Shown piece by piece: positions 1-10,063 of a stretch of 64,000 nt of DNA (positions within the stretch are counted from its first letter, which is position 1; every line of letters begins with the position of its first letter). The stretch lies in the NCBI RefSeq assembly GCF_000002425.4, contig NC_037275.1:12578390-12642389 (forward strand), given 5' to 3'. The notes below the pieces were generated by a model. The model searched no databases and was not told the origin of the DNA. It was given only the letters and a program-made list of their open reading frames with translations. The translations under genes and the position numbers were made by a program. This stretch comes from Physcomitrium patens (Eukaryota; Streptophyta; Bryopsida; Funariales; Funariaceae).

Positions 1-2752
1 TTGATTCATCCATTCTGTTTGTCCATTAATTTGAAGATGAAAAGCCAAAGAAAGTTTTATATCTACCTTTAGAATCTTCAATAAGGTTCACCAAAATCTT
101 AATACAAATTGAGTACCCCTATCCAATATAATATCCTTTAGCAATCTATGATAGTGATAGATATTATCAATAAAAAATTTAGCTATTTCTTCTTCTAAAA
201 TAGATTTTGTACATGGTGCAAAATGTGCCATTTTGGTGAAGCGGTCTACAATTACAAATATGGAATCATATAAACCTGAGATTGAAAGATCCATAATAAA
301 ATCGATAGAAACAGAAGACTATGGTTGTTGTGGAATAGGTAACAGTTGAAGCAGTCCATAAAGTCTATGGCGAAGAGTTTTGGATCTTGAATAAGTATTA
401 CATGATTATATAATGTCTTTTATTGCCTTTCACATTTGTGGATACTAAAAATCTCTAGATATAAGCTCTAAAGTCTCATTGTATCCAAAATATCTTGCTG
501 CTGAGAAGTCATGACGTGCTTAAAGAACATGTAAATGTGCTTCTCTTTCTAGAACATATAGGCATCCTTCAAAATAGAGAAGGTTGTTAGAAACTCAAAC
601 TTTGAAATATCATAAGACTTAGAAGAAAGATTCTTCATATCATAAACAAGAGGATTAAAGGACATATTTAATTGAACTTGCTTCATAAAGGTTGAATCAA
701 CAATCAATATTGATTTTATTACTCAAAGATGAAAATGCTCGGGCTTCAAGAGAATCATTCTTTGTTAATCAAAAGATGTATCTCGTCTTTTTGGTACAAG
801 ATAAGAATGTCTAGAAAGGGCGTTTGATAGACCTTATTATTTTTTGAATCAATAAGTGACATTGAAATTGAATCTGGATAAAGACATGCTCCAATGGGCT
901 TGACGACAATTCAAACACATATTGATATGAAGTACTTGAGGTTCTTATGATCCGTATACAAAGTAATTGGACTTGAAGTACCTTCTAGATAATGACTCCA
1001 TTCTTAAAATGAATCCACGATTGTAAGGAGCTCTTTATCATGGATCTCACAATTAATTTTGATTATTAAAAATATCTTGGAATAGAAAGCTACTGTGTAG
1101 AGTTTATCATTTATTCCTATTTGTAATAATATACTATCTATAGCAGAATTTGATGTATTTATTTTCACAAAAAATACATTGGAAAAGTCGATGTAATACA
1201 AGATTGTTACAAAAGTAAATTCCTTTAAAACATCAAATAATGCTTTTGCTTCTTTATTCTACTAAAGTTTGTTTTTACAAGTCAAACGTGTAAGTGGAGC
1301 TGAAACTTGAAAAAAGTTCTTGATAAAGATTTGATAGTAATTAGTAAAGTCTAAAAATTATTGCACATCTTGTATTATTCTTGAAATCTTCTAATCTATG
1401 ATAGTTTGGACCTTCTTGGGATCCATCATAAGGCCATCATTGAAAATGATTTATCCTAAAAAGTCAACTTGAGTAGTGTAGAATATATACTTTTTCAACT
1501 TAGCATATAATCCTGCATCTCTAAGTTTCAATAATACCCGATGAATATGAAGTTCATGTTTTTCTGTATTCTTAGAGTAGATTAGAATATCATCTAAATA
1601 GCAAATGATAAAATTATCTAGAAACTCACAAAAAACATCATTCATAAGATGTTGAAAAGCAGCTGATACATTCGTGAATCCAAAAGGCATGAAATTATAT
1701 TCAAAATGTTCATACCTAGTTTGAAAAGAAATCTTCCATTCTTCTCCTTCTTTCATACGAACTAAGTTGTGTGCTCCTTGTAGATCTATATTGATATAGA
1801 TATTTGCTTGATTGAATCAGACAAGAAGTCTTGAAATCAAAGGTAAAAGATATCTATTTTTTATGGTGATCTTATTAAGTCCTCGATAATTCATACACAT
1901 CTGTAGAGATCAATCTTTTTTCTTCACAAATAAGATAGGAGCTTCAGTTGGGGATTTAGAATAGCATATGAAGTTCTTTGCAAAGTTCTCATCAATGTAT
2001 TCTTTTAATGTAGCCAATTTATTTTGCAATAAGGTATAGATTGGTCTGAATGGTGATTAAGCTACTTCTTGCAAATCAATTGAATAATCATAAGGTCGAT
2101 GTTTTGGAAGAATATCTACATTCTTCTTTTCAAAAATGTCTTGGAATTCTTCATATTGGCTAGGAATATCAATTGATATTTTTTCACCATTAAAAATGGG
2201 CATGGCATATATAGCAAAAGATGATCCTTATTTTGCAGCATACATGGAAGTTCTCGCATCTATCAATAAAGGTTTGGAAGTACTAGACTTTTGTACTTCT
2301 ACTTCGCTAACTCAATCTTAGATTATACTACCAAAAAAGTTGAGATTATGAGAAATCCAATCTATTAGAGGATTATATTTTTCTATCCACGATAATCCTA
2401 AAATAATCAAATTAAAAGGAGATCTTTTTATATTAAATACTACTACGCTATTATGAACTTTAATTATTACATCTAAAAAAATAGTCTCATAGGTAACATT
2501 TCTAGAAGACAACAAATGACCATATATGACTTCTACATGTACGGATTTAGTTTTTTTGACTAAAGGTATTTTTTGATTTTTGACAAAATCTTCGAATATA
2601 AAACAGGTTGAGGCTCCTGAATCTAATAAGGGAAGGACTTTGTAATTTTTAGGTCTTAAATACACATCTATTATAAAACAATGTGAGGGGTCTGAAGAGA
2701 GAATAGGACTTTTACTAGATGTTACACATGATTCCAACTGCATGGTCTCCAT
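1..2752 (-). pseudogene. Decayed pol of element C (PR-RT-RNaseH-IN, integrase cut by window edge)
   Basis: Open stretches read, in order on the minus strand: protease at 2318-2752 with the active-site motif LLDSGAST; reverse transcriptase at 1451-1756 with MPFGFTN and the catalytic YLDDILIYSKN; an RNase H part at 1004-1201 (IHDKELLTIVDSF); and integrase at 88-294 with DSIFVIVDRFTKMAHF and DRGTQF. Between these the frame is broken many times by stops and shifts. The order PR-RT-RH-IN is that of Ty3/gypsy. Notably this old copy keeps Asp in the DRGTQF integrase motif, which the younger element B has lost. No full protein can be made. Confidence 0.88.
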
Positions 2753-3543
2753 TGTAGTTGGAGAAACTCATTTTTTGACACATTATCTTCTTTGGTAATT
2801 GTGTTCCTCATTTTGTAATTGCATTGCTTCTTTGAATAATATTAAGCGATGTGTTAAGCTTCTCCATAGTATAAACACAAATATTCTTAGCAACATCAAG
2901 TCTTTTCTTGTTCTGTGAGAGTTTTAATATATATCATATGAATTTGCATTGGTTCTGACCTTGATGAATACGTTTCAAAAAAATTAGAAGCTGGTGCCAT
3001 TATTTGACTTGTTCCTCTCTAGCCAAGTCTTTATTCATGATGTCTTTCAAATAATCAATTATTGCATGCAATAGCTTGAGCAATTAATTATTCCAAAGAT
3101 TTTTTTTTTTGGCATTGTTAATATCAAATCTTTGATACTATCTTTTAATCTATATCAAAATTGATTGATAAGTGCTTTGTCATTTCAATCTATATTACAA
3201 GCAAGGTTTTGAAATTTAATAGCATATGTGGTGGCTGATCATGATCCTTGTCGTAAAAATAAGAGTTTGGTCTCTACTACTCATTTTTGATCACTTTCTC
3301 TAAATGTCGCCATAAATACATCTAGAAATGAATTTAAATTATAAAAAAGTCACAAATCTTTTTCCATTAAAAGTGTAAACTAAGAAAGATCACTTCTTAA
3401 TAGAAATGTACCTATGAATCCAACTGAGGTAAATCCATCAGGATATTGAAAACAGTGCAACCTTAGATAGATCTTGACTTCTTGCAAAAATCTTCAAAAT
3501 TTTGATCTTGCTCCATCAAACTTCTCAAGTATACTAATCCTTG
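2753..3543 (-). pseudogene. Decayed gag of element C, C-terminal part
   Basis: The minus strand here aligns by eye with the gag of element B: a KFDG-like motif just inside the break at 3543 (ILEKFDGARSKF), the capsid-like region, and a broken zinc-knuckle region near 2830-2900. Frame breaks are frequent. The N-terminal part lies at 10064-10309 on the far side of element A, beginning at an ATG whose first base is 10309 and containing an early stop. Nucleocapsid and capsid roles are those of the family; this copy is dead. Confidence 0.75.
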
Positions 3544-4017
3544 TGTTAGGGACATAGTCCTTAGACCTTTCTAGAGACAAGTTTCTAGAACCTTCTAGAA
3601 AGAAGTCTCTAGAAACTTCCAGAAGATTCCTTCAATATTCTCTTAGAATATTCTTTAAAGATTCTCTAAAGATTCTTTAAAGATTCCCTAAAGATTCCCT
3701 TAGAAGGCTCTAGAAGATTCTTAGAATATTCTAGTAGATTCTAAGAAGTTACTTGAGAAGCTTCCTAGCTCTTGGGTAGTTGCTCGAGAAGCTTCATAGT
3801 TCTTGGGAAGCTTTTTGATGCACTTCCTTAGAACCATAGGCCAGTAGTATATATAGGAGTCGAGGCTGAAGAGTTCTTCAGTCTCGACAACACATCTCTT
3901 GAAGCTCTAGCTCAATTCTCTTGGCGTTGCTCTTGTACTCATCTGATAATCTAGTTCTTGTCATTTCTTCTTGAACTTCTTGTTTAGATTTCTTGTTTGT
4001 ATTTTTGGTCCATGATA
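3544..4017 (+). repeat. 5' LTR of element A (474 bp)
   Basis: Begins TGTTAGGGAC and ends GGTCCATGATA. U3 contains a short internal array of variants of TTCTTTAAAGATTC around 3650-3710, whose copy number differs from the 3' LTR and explains the 11-bp length difference. A TATA box and the predicted transcript start lie at 3848 and 3880. Confidence 0.95.
3848..3890 (+). promoter_or_regulatory. LTR promoter of A: TATA box, predicted start site and 11-nt self-primer
   Basis: TATATATA at 3848-3855 is followed 32 bases after its first T by AGTCTCGACAA (3880-3890). This 11-mer is the exact reverse complement of 4020-4030 just after the LTR. An inverted repeat, arms 3859-3872 and 3875-3888 with a 2-nt loop, spans the predicted start. 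That transcription begins at 3880 is inferred from TATA spacing and the match. Confidence 0.7.
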
Positions 4018-4019
4018 GT

Positions 4020-4030
4020 TTGTCGAGACT
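4020..4030 (+). other. Primer binding site of A, self-priming type
   Basis: TTGTCGAGACT starts two bases after the 5' LTR end and is a perfect complement of 3880-3890 at the predicted 5' end of the element RNA. Tf1 of fission yeast and its sushi-type relatives prime reverse transcription by folding the first 11 nt of their own RNA onto such a site. The assignment here is by analogy. Confidence 0.75.
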
Positions 4031-4041
4031 ACCTTTATCTT

Positions 4042-4415
4042 AATATCAGAGCTGAATCCTTCTTGTTTGAGAGCGGATTACCCCTCTTCTTGAAGGTACT
4101 CTAGCGCTTTAGGGGTTGCGGATTACCTTCCTCTAAACTGATATTTTCTCAATCACAATATCAGAGCTTAGTTCTTTGAGGTAGAGAGTGGACTACCCCT
4201 TTCCTTGGAGATACTTGAGCGTTCTAAGGGTTGCGGATTACCCTCTCTTGAACTGATATTAATTCCTTCTTTTTGTTTAGCATAGCTAGTAAAAAAGACT
4301 GTTAACATCGATTTCAGAGCTTTGCCTTCTTGATAGAGTGCGGATTACCCCTCTTCTCGAAAGCATTGAGGCATTTTTAGAGGTTGCGGATTACCCTCCT
4401 CTAAAACTGAAATCG
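4042..4415 (+). repeat. Triple hairpin repeat in the leader of element A
   Basis: Three tandem copies, 4042-4145, 4157-4260 and 4309-4415, each about 104-107 bp, bounded by inverted ends. Copies 1 and 2 start AATATCAG and end CTGATATT; copy 3 starts CGATTTCAG and ends CTGAAATCG, so both stem strands changed together. Each copy has two CGGATTACC-like blocks (varied to TGGACTACC in copy 2), the first running on into CCCCT. Element B has a single copy at 21493-21598. A packaging, dimer or translation-control role is possible but not shown. Confidence 0.85.
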
Positions 4416-4534
4416 TTTAGTGTTTTTTTTCTTTTCTCCGAGTAGGTTTTAGTGACAGGTAGTGCTACAATTTTCTCCAAGAGACTTAGCAATTTCTTCT
4501 TCTCTCAAAATTTTAATCCATCTATTCTCTAAAT

Positions 4535-5584
4535 ATGGAAGTAGACCAGGTCATAGACAGTGCATCTCCACAAGTAGACAATAGAGTGGCAACTCTTGCA
4601 GATCTTCAAGCTCTTATGAATAGTGTACGAAAGGAGATTGCATTTCTTCGCAATCCAAGTAAAGAACCTCAAATTGATCTAGTGATCGAAGAAGCTAGAC
4701 GCGAAATTCATAGCCTACAACAAGAAATTATTCGACTGAGAGAAGCAAGACATGTGTTACATACGACCCCTATGGATACTTCAAGGATTAGTACGAAAGA
4801 ACCAAAAGCGAGTATGCCAGACAAGTTTGACGGAACAAGAGCCAACTTCCGAGGTTTTGTGCAACAAGTACGGCTTTACCTATGCCTATACCCTTCTCGT
4901 TATCCGAATGGATTTACCCAGGTTGCTTTCATAGGTACTCTTCTATCAGGAAATGCTCGCTCTTGGTTTGTTCCACTATAGGAGAAGGATTCTCCAATAT
5001 TGTACGACCTAGAGGCTTTCATAGAGAGACTTACTGCTGCGTTTGGAGATAGCGATCGAGAAAGAGTGGCTAAAAGAAAGATACAAAATCTGTGACAAGG
5101 ATCACGTTCTGTTGCAATCTATGCTGCAGAATTTCAACAGCTTACATGTGATCTTGATTGGAATGATAAGGCGTTCATGACACGATTTCGATATGGACTG
5201 AGAGATGATGTCAAGAACTTATTGATCACCATGCCTAAGGCGGATACTTTAGAAGAACTTATATCTCAGGCAATTATTTGTGACAACCGCCTCTTTGAAT
5301 TACGACAAGAAAGACGATCAGGCTGGAGAAATGATGGAGCATTTGCTACATTTTCAAAAGGTCCAGAGAATCACTCCACAGATCCTGAACCCATGCAAAT
5401 TGATGCGGTACGTTTCAAACCCCTCACAGCTGAGGAAAGGAAGCGACGGTTTGAACAAAACTTGTGTTTATATTGCGGAGAAGCGGGCCATAAAGCTGTA
5501 GATTGTCGGAAGAAACAGAAGCCTCAAACAACAAGACTCAGGAGTACAAGCATGCAGGAAAACAAGGACGCCCAGCCACAATAG
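4535..5584 (+). pseudogene. gag of element A, two in-frame stops
   Basis: Starts at ATG 4535 and encodes a capsid/nucleocapsid polyprotein with a charged N-terminal helix (about residues 45-70), the retrotransposon gag domain starting at KFDGTRANFRGF, and a CCHC zinc knuckle ([14 protein letters not shown]) near the C-terminus. Two stops break it: TAG at 4979-4981 and TGA at 5093-5095, the latter sitting where element B has an Arg codon, as expected of a CGA-to-TGA change. After these the frame runs open to the normal stop at 5582-5584. The conserved heptamer GGAAAAC at 5557-5563 lies just upstream of the stop in the gag/pol overlap. Non-functional in this copy unless the stops are read through. 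Confidence 0.9.
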
Positions 5585-8500
5585 GGACCGTGCGGCTGGA
5601 CATCTCAACATCCAAAATTAATCAAGGTCCCTTTCTCTCAGCTCAACCTTCACATTGTTTTATGGTACCTTTACATCTGGGTATTCAAGAACTACAAGTC
5701 GATGCTTTATTAGACTCGGGTGCATCCGCTTGCTTTATAGATGAAGAGTTTGCCAAGCTTCACAATATTTCTCTTATAAAGAAACTTAAGCCTGTCCATG
5801 TAGAAGTCATAGACGGACGACCATTGTCTTCGGGCAATGTTATCCATGAAACTAAACCATTGAAGGTACGTCTTGAAAACCATGAGAGCAATATTGTGTT
5901 TAATGTTATCAAGACCCCTTTATGTCCTATCATTTTGGGAATATCTTGGCTTGATAGATATAATCCATTGATAGATTGGAAGTTGCGAAAAGTGACATTT
6001 CCAACAAACTCCTTGAAGGTGGAATCTGCCAAGACAATGTCTAGAAACAAATCCTTGTTTATATGTGCAAGGGCTTTCATGAAGGAAGCCAAGCAAAATA
6101 CACCTCTTGTCATCTTCACAACTCCGACTCGAGAAGATGCAACTCCGACTTTGGTTATTCCAAAGCAGTATGAAGAATTCAAAGATGTCTTTGAAAAGAA
6201 GAATGCTGATATGCTGCCAGAGCATCGACCCTATGACTGTGCCATTGAATTGCAAGAAGGAGCACAACCACCTTTTGGACCAATCTACAATTTATCGCAG
6301 ACGGAGTTGACTGAGTTGCGGAAGTACATTGACGAGAATCTAGCCAAGAACTTCATCCGTCATTCGAAGTCGCCAGCTGGGGCACCAATCTTATTTGTCA
6401 AGAAGAAGGATGGCTCACTACGGATGTGCATGGACTATCAAGGTCTCAACAAGGTGACAAAAAAGAATCGCTACCCACTGCCTTTGATCTCTGGTCTTCT
6501 AGAACAACTTGGGCGTGCAAGGATCTTTACAAAGATTGACCTAAGGGGAGCTTACAACCTTGTGCAAATCAAGGAAGGAGATGAATGGAAGACAGCGTTC
6601 CGAACAAGGTATGGCCATTTTGAATACAATGTCATGCCATTTGGTCTTACTAATGCTCCAGCGGTCTTTCAACACATGATGAATGACATCTTTCGAGAGC
6701 ATCTAGACGATTTTGTTGTCATCTATCTAGATGATATTTTGACATTTTCTAAGAACGAGGAAAAACATGAGAAGCATGTTCGTCTGGTACTCAAAAAACT
6801 ATGGGAGCGAGGACTCTATCCCAAATTGGAGAAGTGCTTATTTCACCAAACTGAGATGGAGTTTTTGGGATTCATCGCGACTACGGAAGGCTTGAAGATG
6901 GATCCAAAGAAGGTGGAAGCAATCATGTCCTGGGAAGTTCCGAAGACGGTTAGGGACGTACAATGTTTTCTTGGATTTGCTAACTACTATCGGATCTTCA
7001 TCAAGAATTATTCTCAAGTTGCTGCCCCCCTCACTCGGTTAACGTGTAAGGACAAGCTCGAATGGGGACCTATCGCAGAAAAAGCATTTCAAGATTTGAA
7101 GATGGTATTTATTACAGCTCCAATCTTTGTACATTCGGACTTTACAAAGGCCTTTTATTTGGAGACAGATGCTTCGGATTTTGCTTTGGAAGTTGTACTT
7201 TCACAAATGGGCTTAGATGAGAAGCTCCATCCAGTTGCGTTCTATTCTCGAAAATTCTCTGCTGCTGAGATCAACTATGAGATCCACGATAAGGAACTCC
7301 TTGCTATAGTAGATCCTTTCCAAGAGTGGCGCCACTTTCTCGAAGGAATTGCACATCCAGTGACCGTATATACGGATCACAAGAATTTGGAGTATTTTAT
7401 GTCGGCTCAGGTTTTGAATCGGCGTCAAGCTCGGTGGAGTATGTCGCTATCCAGATTCGACTTTGTTATTACTTATCGGCCTGGGAAGCAACAAGGGTTG
7501 TCCGATGCATTATCAAGGAGATCATATCTCGCGCCAAAGGCTGGAGATGCAGCATTTGATCAACAGTGCACGACATTGTTGAAGCCAGAGAAATTTCGGC
7601 TCAACGCAGCTATTGTACCAATTGATGTTGACTTCTTCGACCAGGTACGGGCCGCAACCATTGAAGATTCTCTAGCCCTTGATATCAAGCAACATGCTAG
7701 TGATGATAAATTCAAGATGGAAGGAGATCTAGTATATTTCGAAGAGCGGTTGTATATCCCAAAAGGGCCAGCACGACTCCGAGTTCTTCAATCTCGTCAT
7801 GACTTTCCAACTGCGGGACATTTTGGATTCAATAAGACCTTGGAACTTATTTCCCGCAATTTCTGGTGGCCTCGAATGTGGAAGGATGTGAAAGATTTTG
7901 TTGTATCTTGTGACATTTGTTCAAGATCCAAAAACCCTCGACATCGGCCTTATGGACTTCTACAGCCATTGCCTATTCCGCGCCGACCATGGTCTTCGGT
8001 TTCCATGGACTTTATTACGGATCTACCACCATCGAATTCATTTGACAGTATTTTTGTTGTCGTAGACCGGCTTACAAAGATGGCGCATTTTGTCCCTTAC
8101 AAGAAGACATCGTCAAGCAAAGACACAGCAAGACTCTTTCTTGATAATGTGTATCGATATCATGGTCTACCAGATTTTGTCCTATTTCTTTTTGAGAAAA
8201 GTCTCACTTACTCTTTAGCTTTCATCGAGTTCTTGTCCTTGACAATATCAAGCTTTCGGACATACATATAATTACCTATATGAATAGATAAAAGTATGTA
8301 AAAGTAGATAAAAGTAGGTTAATTGTGTAATATCTTCTAGAGACAAGTTGATTGGGCCGCATATCTACCGCTAGCCGAGTTCGCATATAACAACACCCTT
8401 CATGCATCAACTCAACAAACGCCATTCTTTTCCAACTATGGATACCATCCGAAGCTTGACTTATGGAGTTCGTCAACGATTAACAATCCGACAGCTGAAG

Positions 8501-9057
8501 GATTGGTGAAGGAGCTTTCGCAGCTTCAAACTACATTGAAGCTTCAATTGCAAACTGCCCAAGAATCTTACAAGGCGTCTGCGGACAAATTTCGGAATCA
8601 GGCACCTAAATTCACGATTGGAGACAAAGTTTGGCTGCTTCGACGAAATATTAAGACCAAGCGGCCATGTGACAAATTGGACTATCGGAGATTGGGACCA
8701 TTTGTTATCCAGAAGCAGATCAATCCTGTAGCATATCGTCTGGAGTTACCAGCTACTATGAAGGTACATCCTGTCTTTCATGTTTCTTTGTTGGAGCCTT
8801 ATCGAGAATCGTCTTTTACTGGAAGAGTACAATGTCCACCACCTAGCATAGAAATAGAGAACCACGAGGAATACGAGGTGGAAAAGGTCTTGGATTCACG
8901 GCAAAGACGGGGTAAATTAGAATACTTTGTGCATTGGAGCGGTTACGATATTAATGAACGAACATGGGAGCCGGCCGAAAATCTCGCGAATGCGCCGCAA
9001 AAGGTACAGGAGTTTCATCGACGATATCCTGAGAAATCCAAGTCGGTTCGACGATAG
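5494..9057 (+). pseudogene. pol of element A (PR-RT-RNaseH-IN-chromodomain), integrase core replaced
   Basis: The frame is -1 relative to gag and opens after a stop at 5491-5493, overlapping gag by about 90 nt, so a -1 ribosomal frameshift is expected. Domains in order: aspartic protease (LLDSGASA), reverse transcriptase ([15 protein letters not shown]), RNase H (LETDASDFAL, IHDKELLAIV, YTDHKNLEYF), the integrase zinc domain (HDFPTAGHFG, CDICSRS) and the first integrase Asp (SMDFITDL). The frame then enters a foreign patch at 8174-8343 and stops at 8269-8271. After the patch, the integrase C-terminus and a chromodomain ([10 protein letters not shown] to YPEK) run open to the stop at 9055-9057. 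About 60 residues holding the second Asp and the Glu of the DDE triad are missing, so no active integrase can be made. Confidence 0.93.
8174..8343 (+). other. Chimeric U5-leader-U3 patch from family B inside the integrase of A
   Basis: 8174-8244 matches the last about 71 bases of the sense-strand LTR of element B, ending in CTTGACA. 8245-8256 (ATATCAAGCTTT) resembles the B leader (AATATCAGAGCTTT). 8257-8343 matches the first part of the B LTR from CGGACATACATATAATTACC onward, with one extra 10-bp repeat unit. The patch is in the sense direction and replaces roughly 180 bases of integrase code with about 170. Template switching between co-packaged RNAs is the likely source. Confidence 0.85.
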
Positions 9058-9202
9058 CTTCTTACTGAAGCTTGTTCATCCAGAAAACAAAAAAGAGGAG
9101 AAAGCACCACCAAAATCCATAGTTGATGTAGTCATTCTCTCCTAGATAGCGTAGAACTTTGTTAGTAGTCCAAGTTTGTTCTTATTGTTTTAGCCTTTGA
9201 AT

Positions 9203-9550
9203 ATGGATAGCCAAGATACTACACTTGTCATGTCATCTCAAGCAACTAGCTCACGAAGACGACCGCGAGATGAAGAACCGCTTGCACCACGACGACGTCG
9301 AAGGATTCCAAGCAACAGATCGCTGGTGATTGTAATTGAGGTCGAGCTTGCCTACAATGGTCAGCCAGAAGGAGTGTTTGCAGGACAATTTCACAATGAA
9401 GACACGGAGGTTCATGCTTGGTGAGAAGTTGAAGGCGTGGGCCACTACCGTTGGCTTCAAAGACCATTGAATCACTTGCCTCGTGAACAACAATTGGAGT
9501 TCATAGCAGAGGTTATGCGACAGATCTTCATTTTCTTGCGTTGGTATTGA
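9203..9550 (+). pseudogene. Third ORF of element A, after pol, one in-frame stop
   Basis: From ATG 9203 the frame encodes a basic N-terminus (an Arg-rich stretch RRRRRIPSNR) and then an acidic/neutral part, meets TGA at 9422-9424, and continues open through GVGHYRWLQRPLNHLPREQ to a stop at 9548-9550, close to the polypurine tract. Element B has a matching open frame at the same place (GMGHYRWLRGPINYLRREQ), and element E has a decayed version. I recognise no family. The Arg-rich start suggests nucleic-acid binding, but that is a guess. Conservation of the protein pattern between two diverged elements argues for a real gene. Confidence 0.6.
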
Positions 9551-9586
9551 CTGACGATAACATTGCTTCTCGGAGACCTCGAAGCT

Positions 9587-9600
9587 AAAGGAAGAGGTGA
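9587..9600 (+). other. Polypurine tract of element A
   Basis: AAAGGAAGAGGTGA directly abuts the 3' LTR, the expected place and composition for the plus-strand primer. Confidence 0.7.
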
Positions 9601-10063
9601 TGTTAGGGACATAGTCCTTAGACCTTTCTAGAGACAAGTTTCTAGAACCTTCTAGAAAGAAGTCTCTAGAAACTTCCAGAAGATTCCTTCAATATTCTCT
9701 TAGAATATTCTTTAAAGATTTCCTAAATATTCTTTAAAGATTCCTTTAGAAGGCTCTAGAAGATTCTTAGAATATTCTAGTAGATTCTAAGAAGTTACTT
9801 GAGAAGCTTCCTAGCTCTTGGGTAGTTGCTCGAGAAGCTTCATAGTTCTTGGGAAGCTTCTTGATGCGCTTCCTTAGAACCATAGGCCAGTAGTATATAT
9901 AGGAGTCGAGGCTGAAGAGTTCTTCAGTCTCGACAACACATCTCTTGAAGCTCTAGCTCAATTCTCTTGGCGTTGCTCTTGTACTCATCTGATAATCTAG
10001 TTCTTGTCATTTCTTCTTGAACTTCTTGTTTAGATTTCTTGTTTGTATTTTTGGTCCGTGACA
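9601..10063 (+). repeat. 3' LTR of element A (463 bp)
   Basis: Starts TGTTAGGGAC and ends GGTCCGTGACA. Compared with the 5' copy it is 11 bp shorter, through the internal U3 repeat, and has a few substitutions. It is followed by the target duplication CCTTG. Confidence 0.95.

Larger units (their letters stand above)
1..3543 (-). mobile_element. Element C, Ty3/gypsy chromovirus, 3' part (interrupted by element A)
   Basis: Reading on the minus strand from about 3543 down to the window edge, the sequence gives the rest of gag, then protease, reverse transcriptase, RNase H and the start of the integrase core, all closely related to element B but with many stops and frameshifts. The element continues beyond the left edge. 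Its gag is cut at 3543/10064 by element A and the remaining 5' part (gag start, leader, 5' LTR) lies at 10064-11127. The 5-bp duplication CCTTG on both sides of A confirms that the two pieces were once continuous. It is an old, inactive copy. Confidence 0.9.
3544..10063 (+). mobile_element. Element A, full-length Ty3/gypsy chromovirus with both LTRs, non-autonomous
   Basis: Complete by structure: LTRs at 3544-4017 and 9601-10063 starting with TGTTAGGGACATAG, and a 5-bp target duplication CCTTG at 3539-3543 and 10064-10068. Order on the plus strand: 5' LTR, 11-nt self-complementary primer site, a leader with three hairpin repeats, gag, pol, a small third ORF, polypurine tract, 3' LTR. By eye the LTRs differ by about seven substitutions and a net 11-bp length change, so insertion is fairly recent but clearly older than element B. 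Gag has two stops and the integrase core is replaced by foreign LTR sequence, so this copy could move only with help from another element. Confidence 0.95.

Noticed and set aside
4041-4052. TAATATCAGAGC, resembling the plant initiator-tRNA-Met primer site (TGGTATCAGAGC)
   Set aside because: It matches 10 of 12, but the two mismatches fall where the tRNA 3' CCA must pair, and it lies 23 bases inside the LTR end instead of next to it. It is also one arm of the leader hairpin. The self-primer explains the data better, though an ancestral tRNA site is possible.
5582-5584. Stop-codon readthrough (CAA-TAG-GGA) as the way to make Gag-Pol
   Set aside because: Pol is in the -1 frame, so readthrough in the gag frame would not give pol in either A or B.
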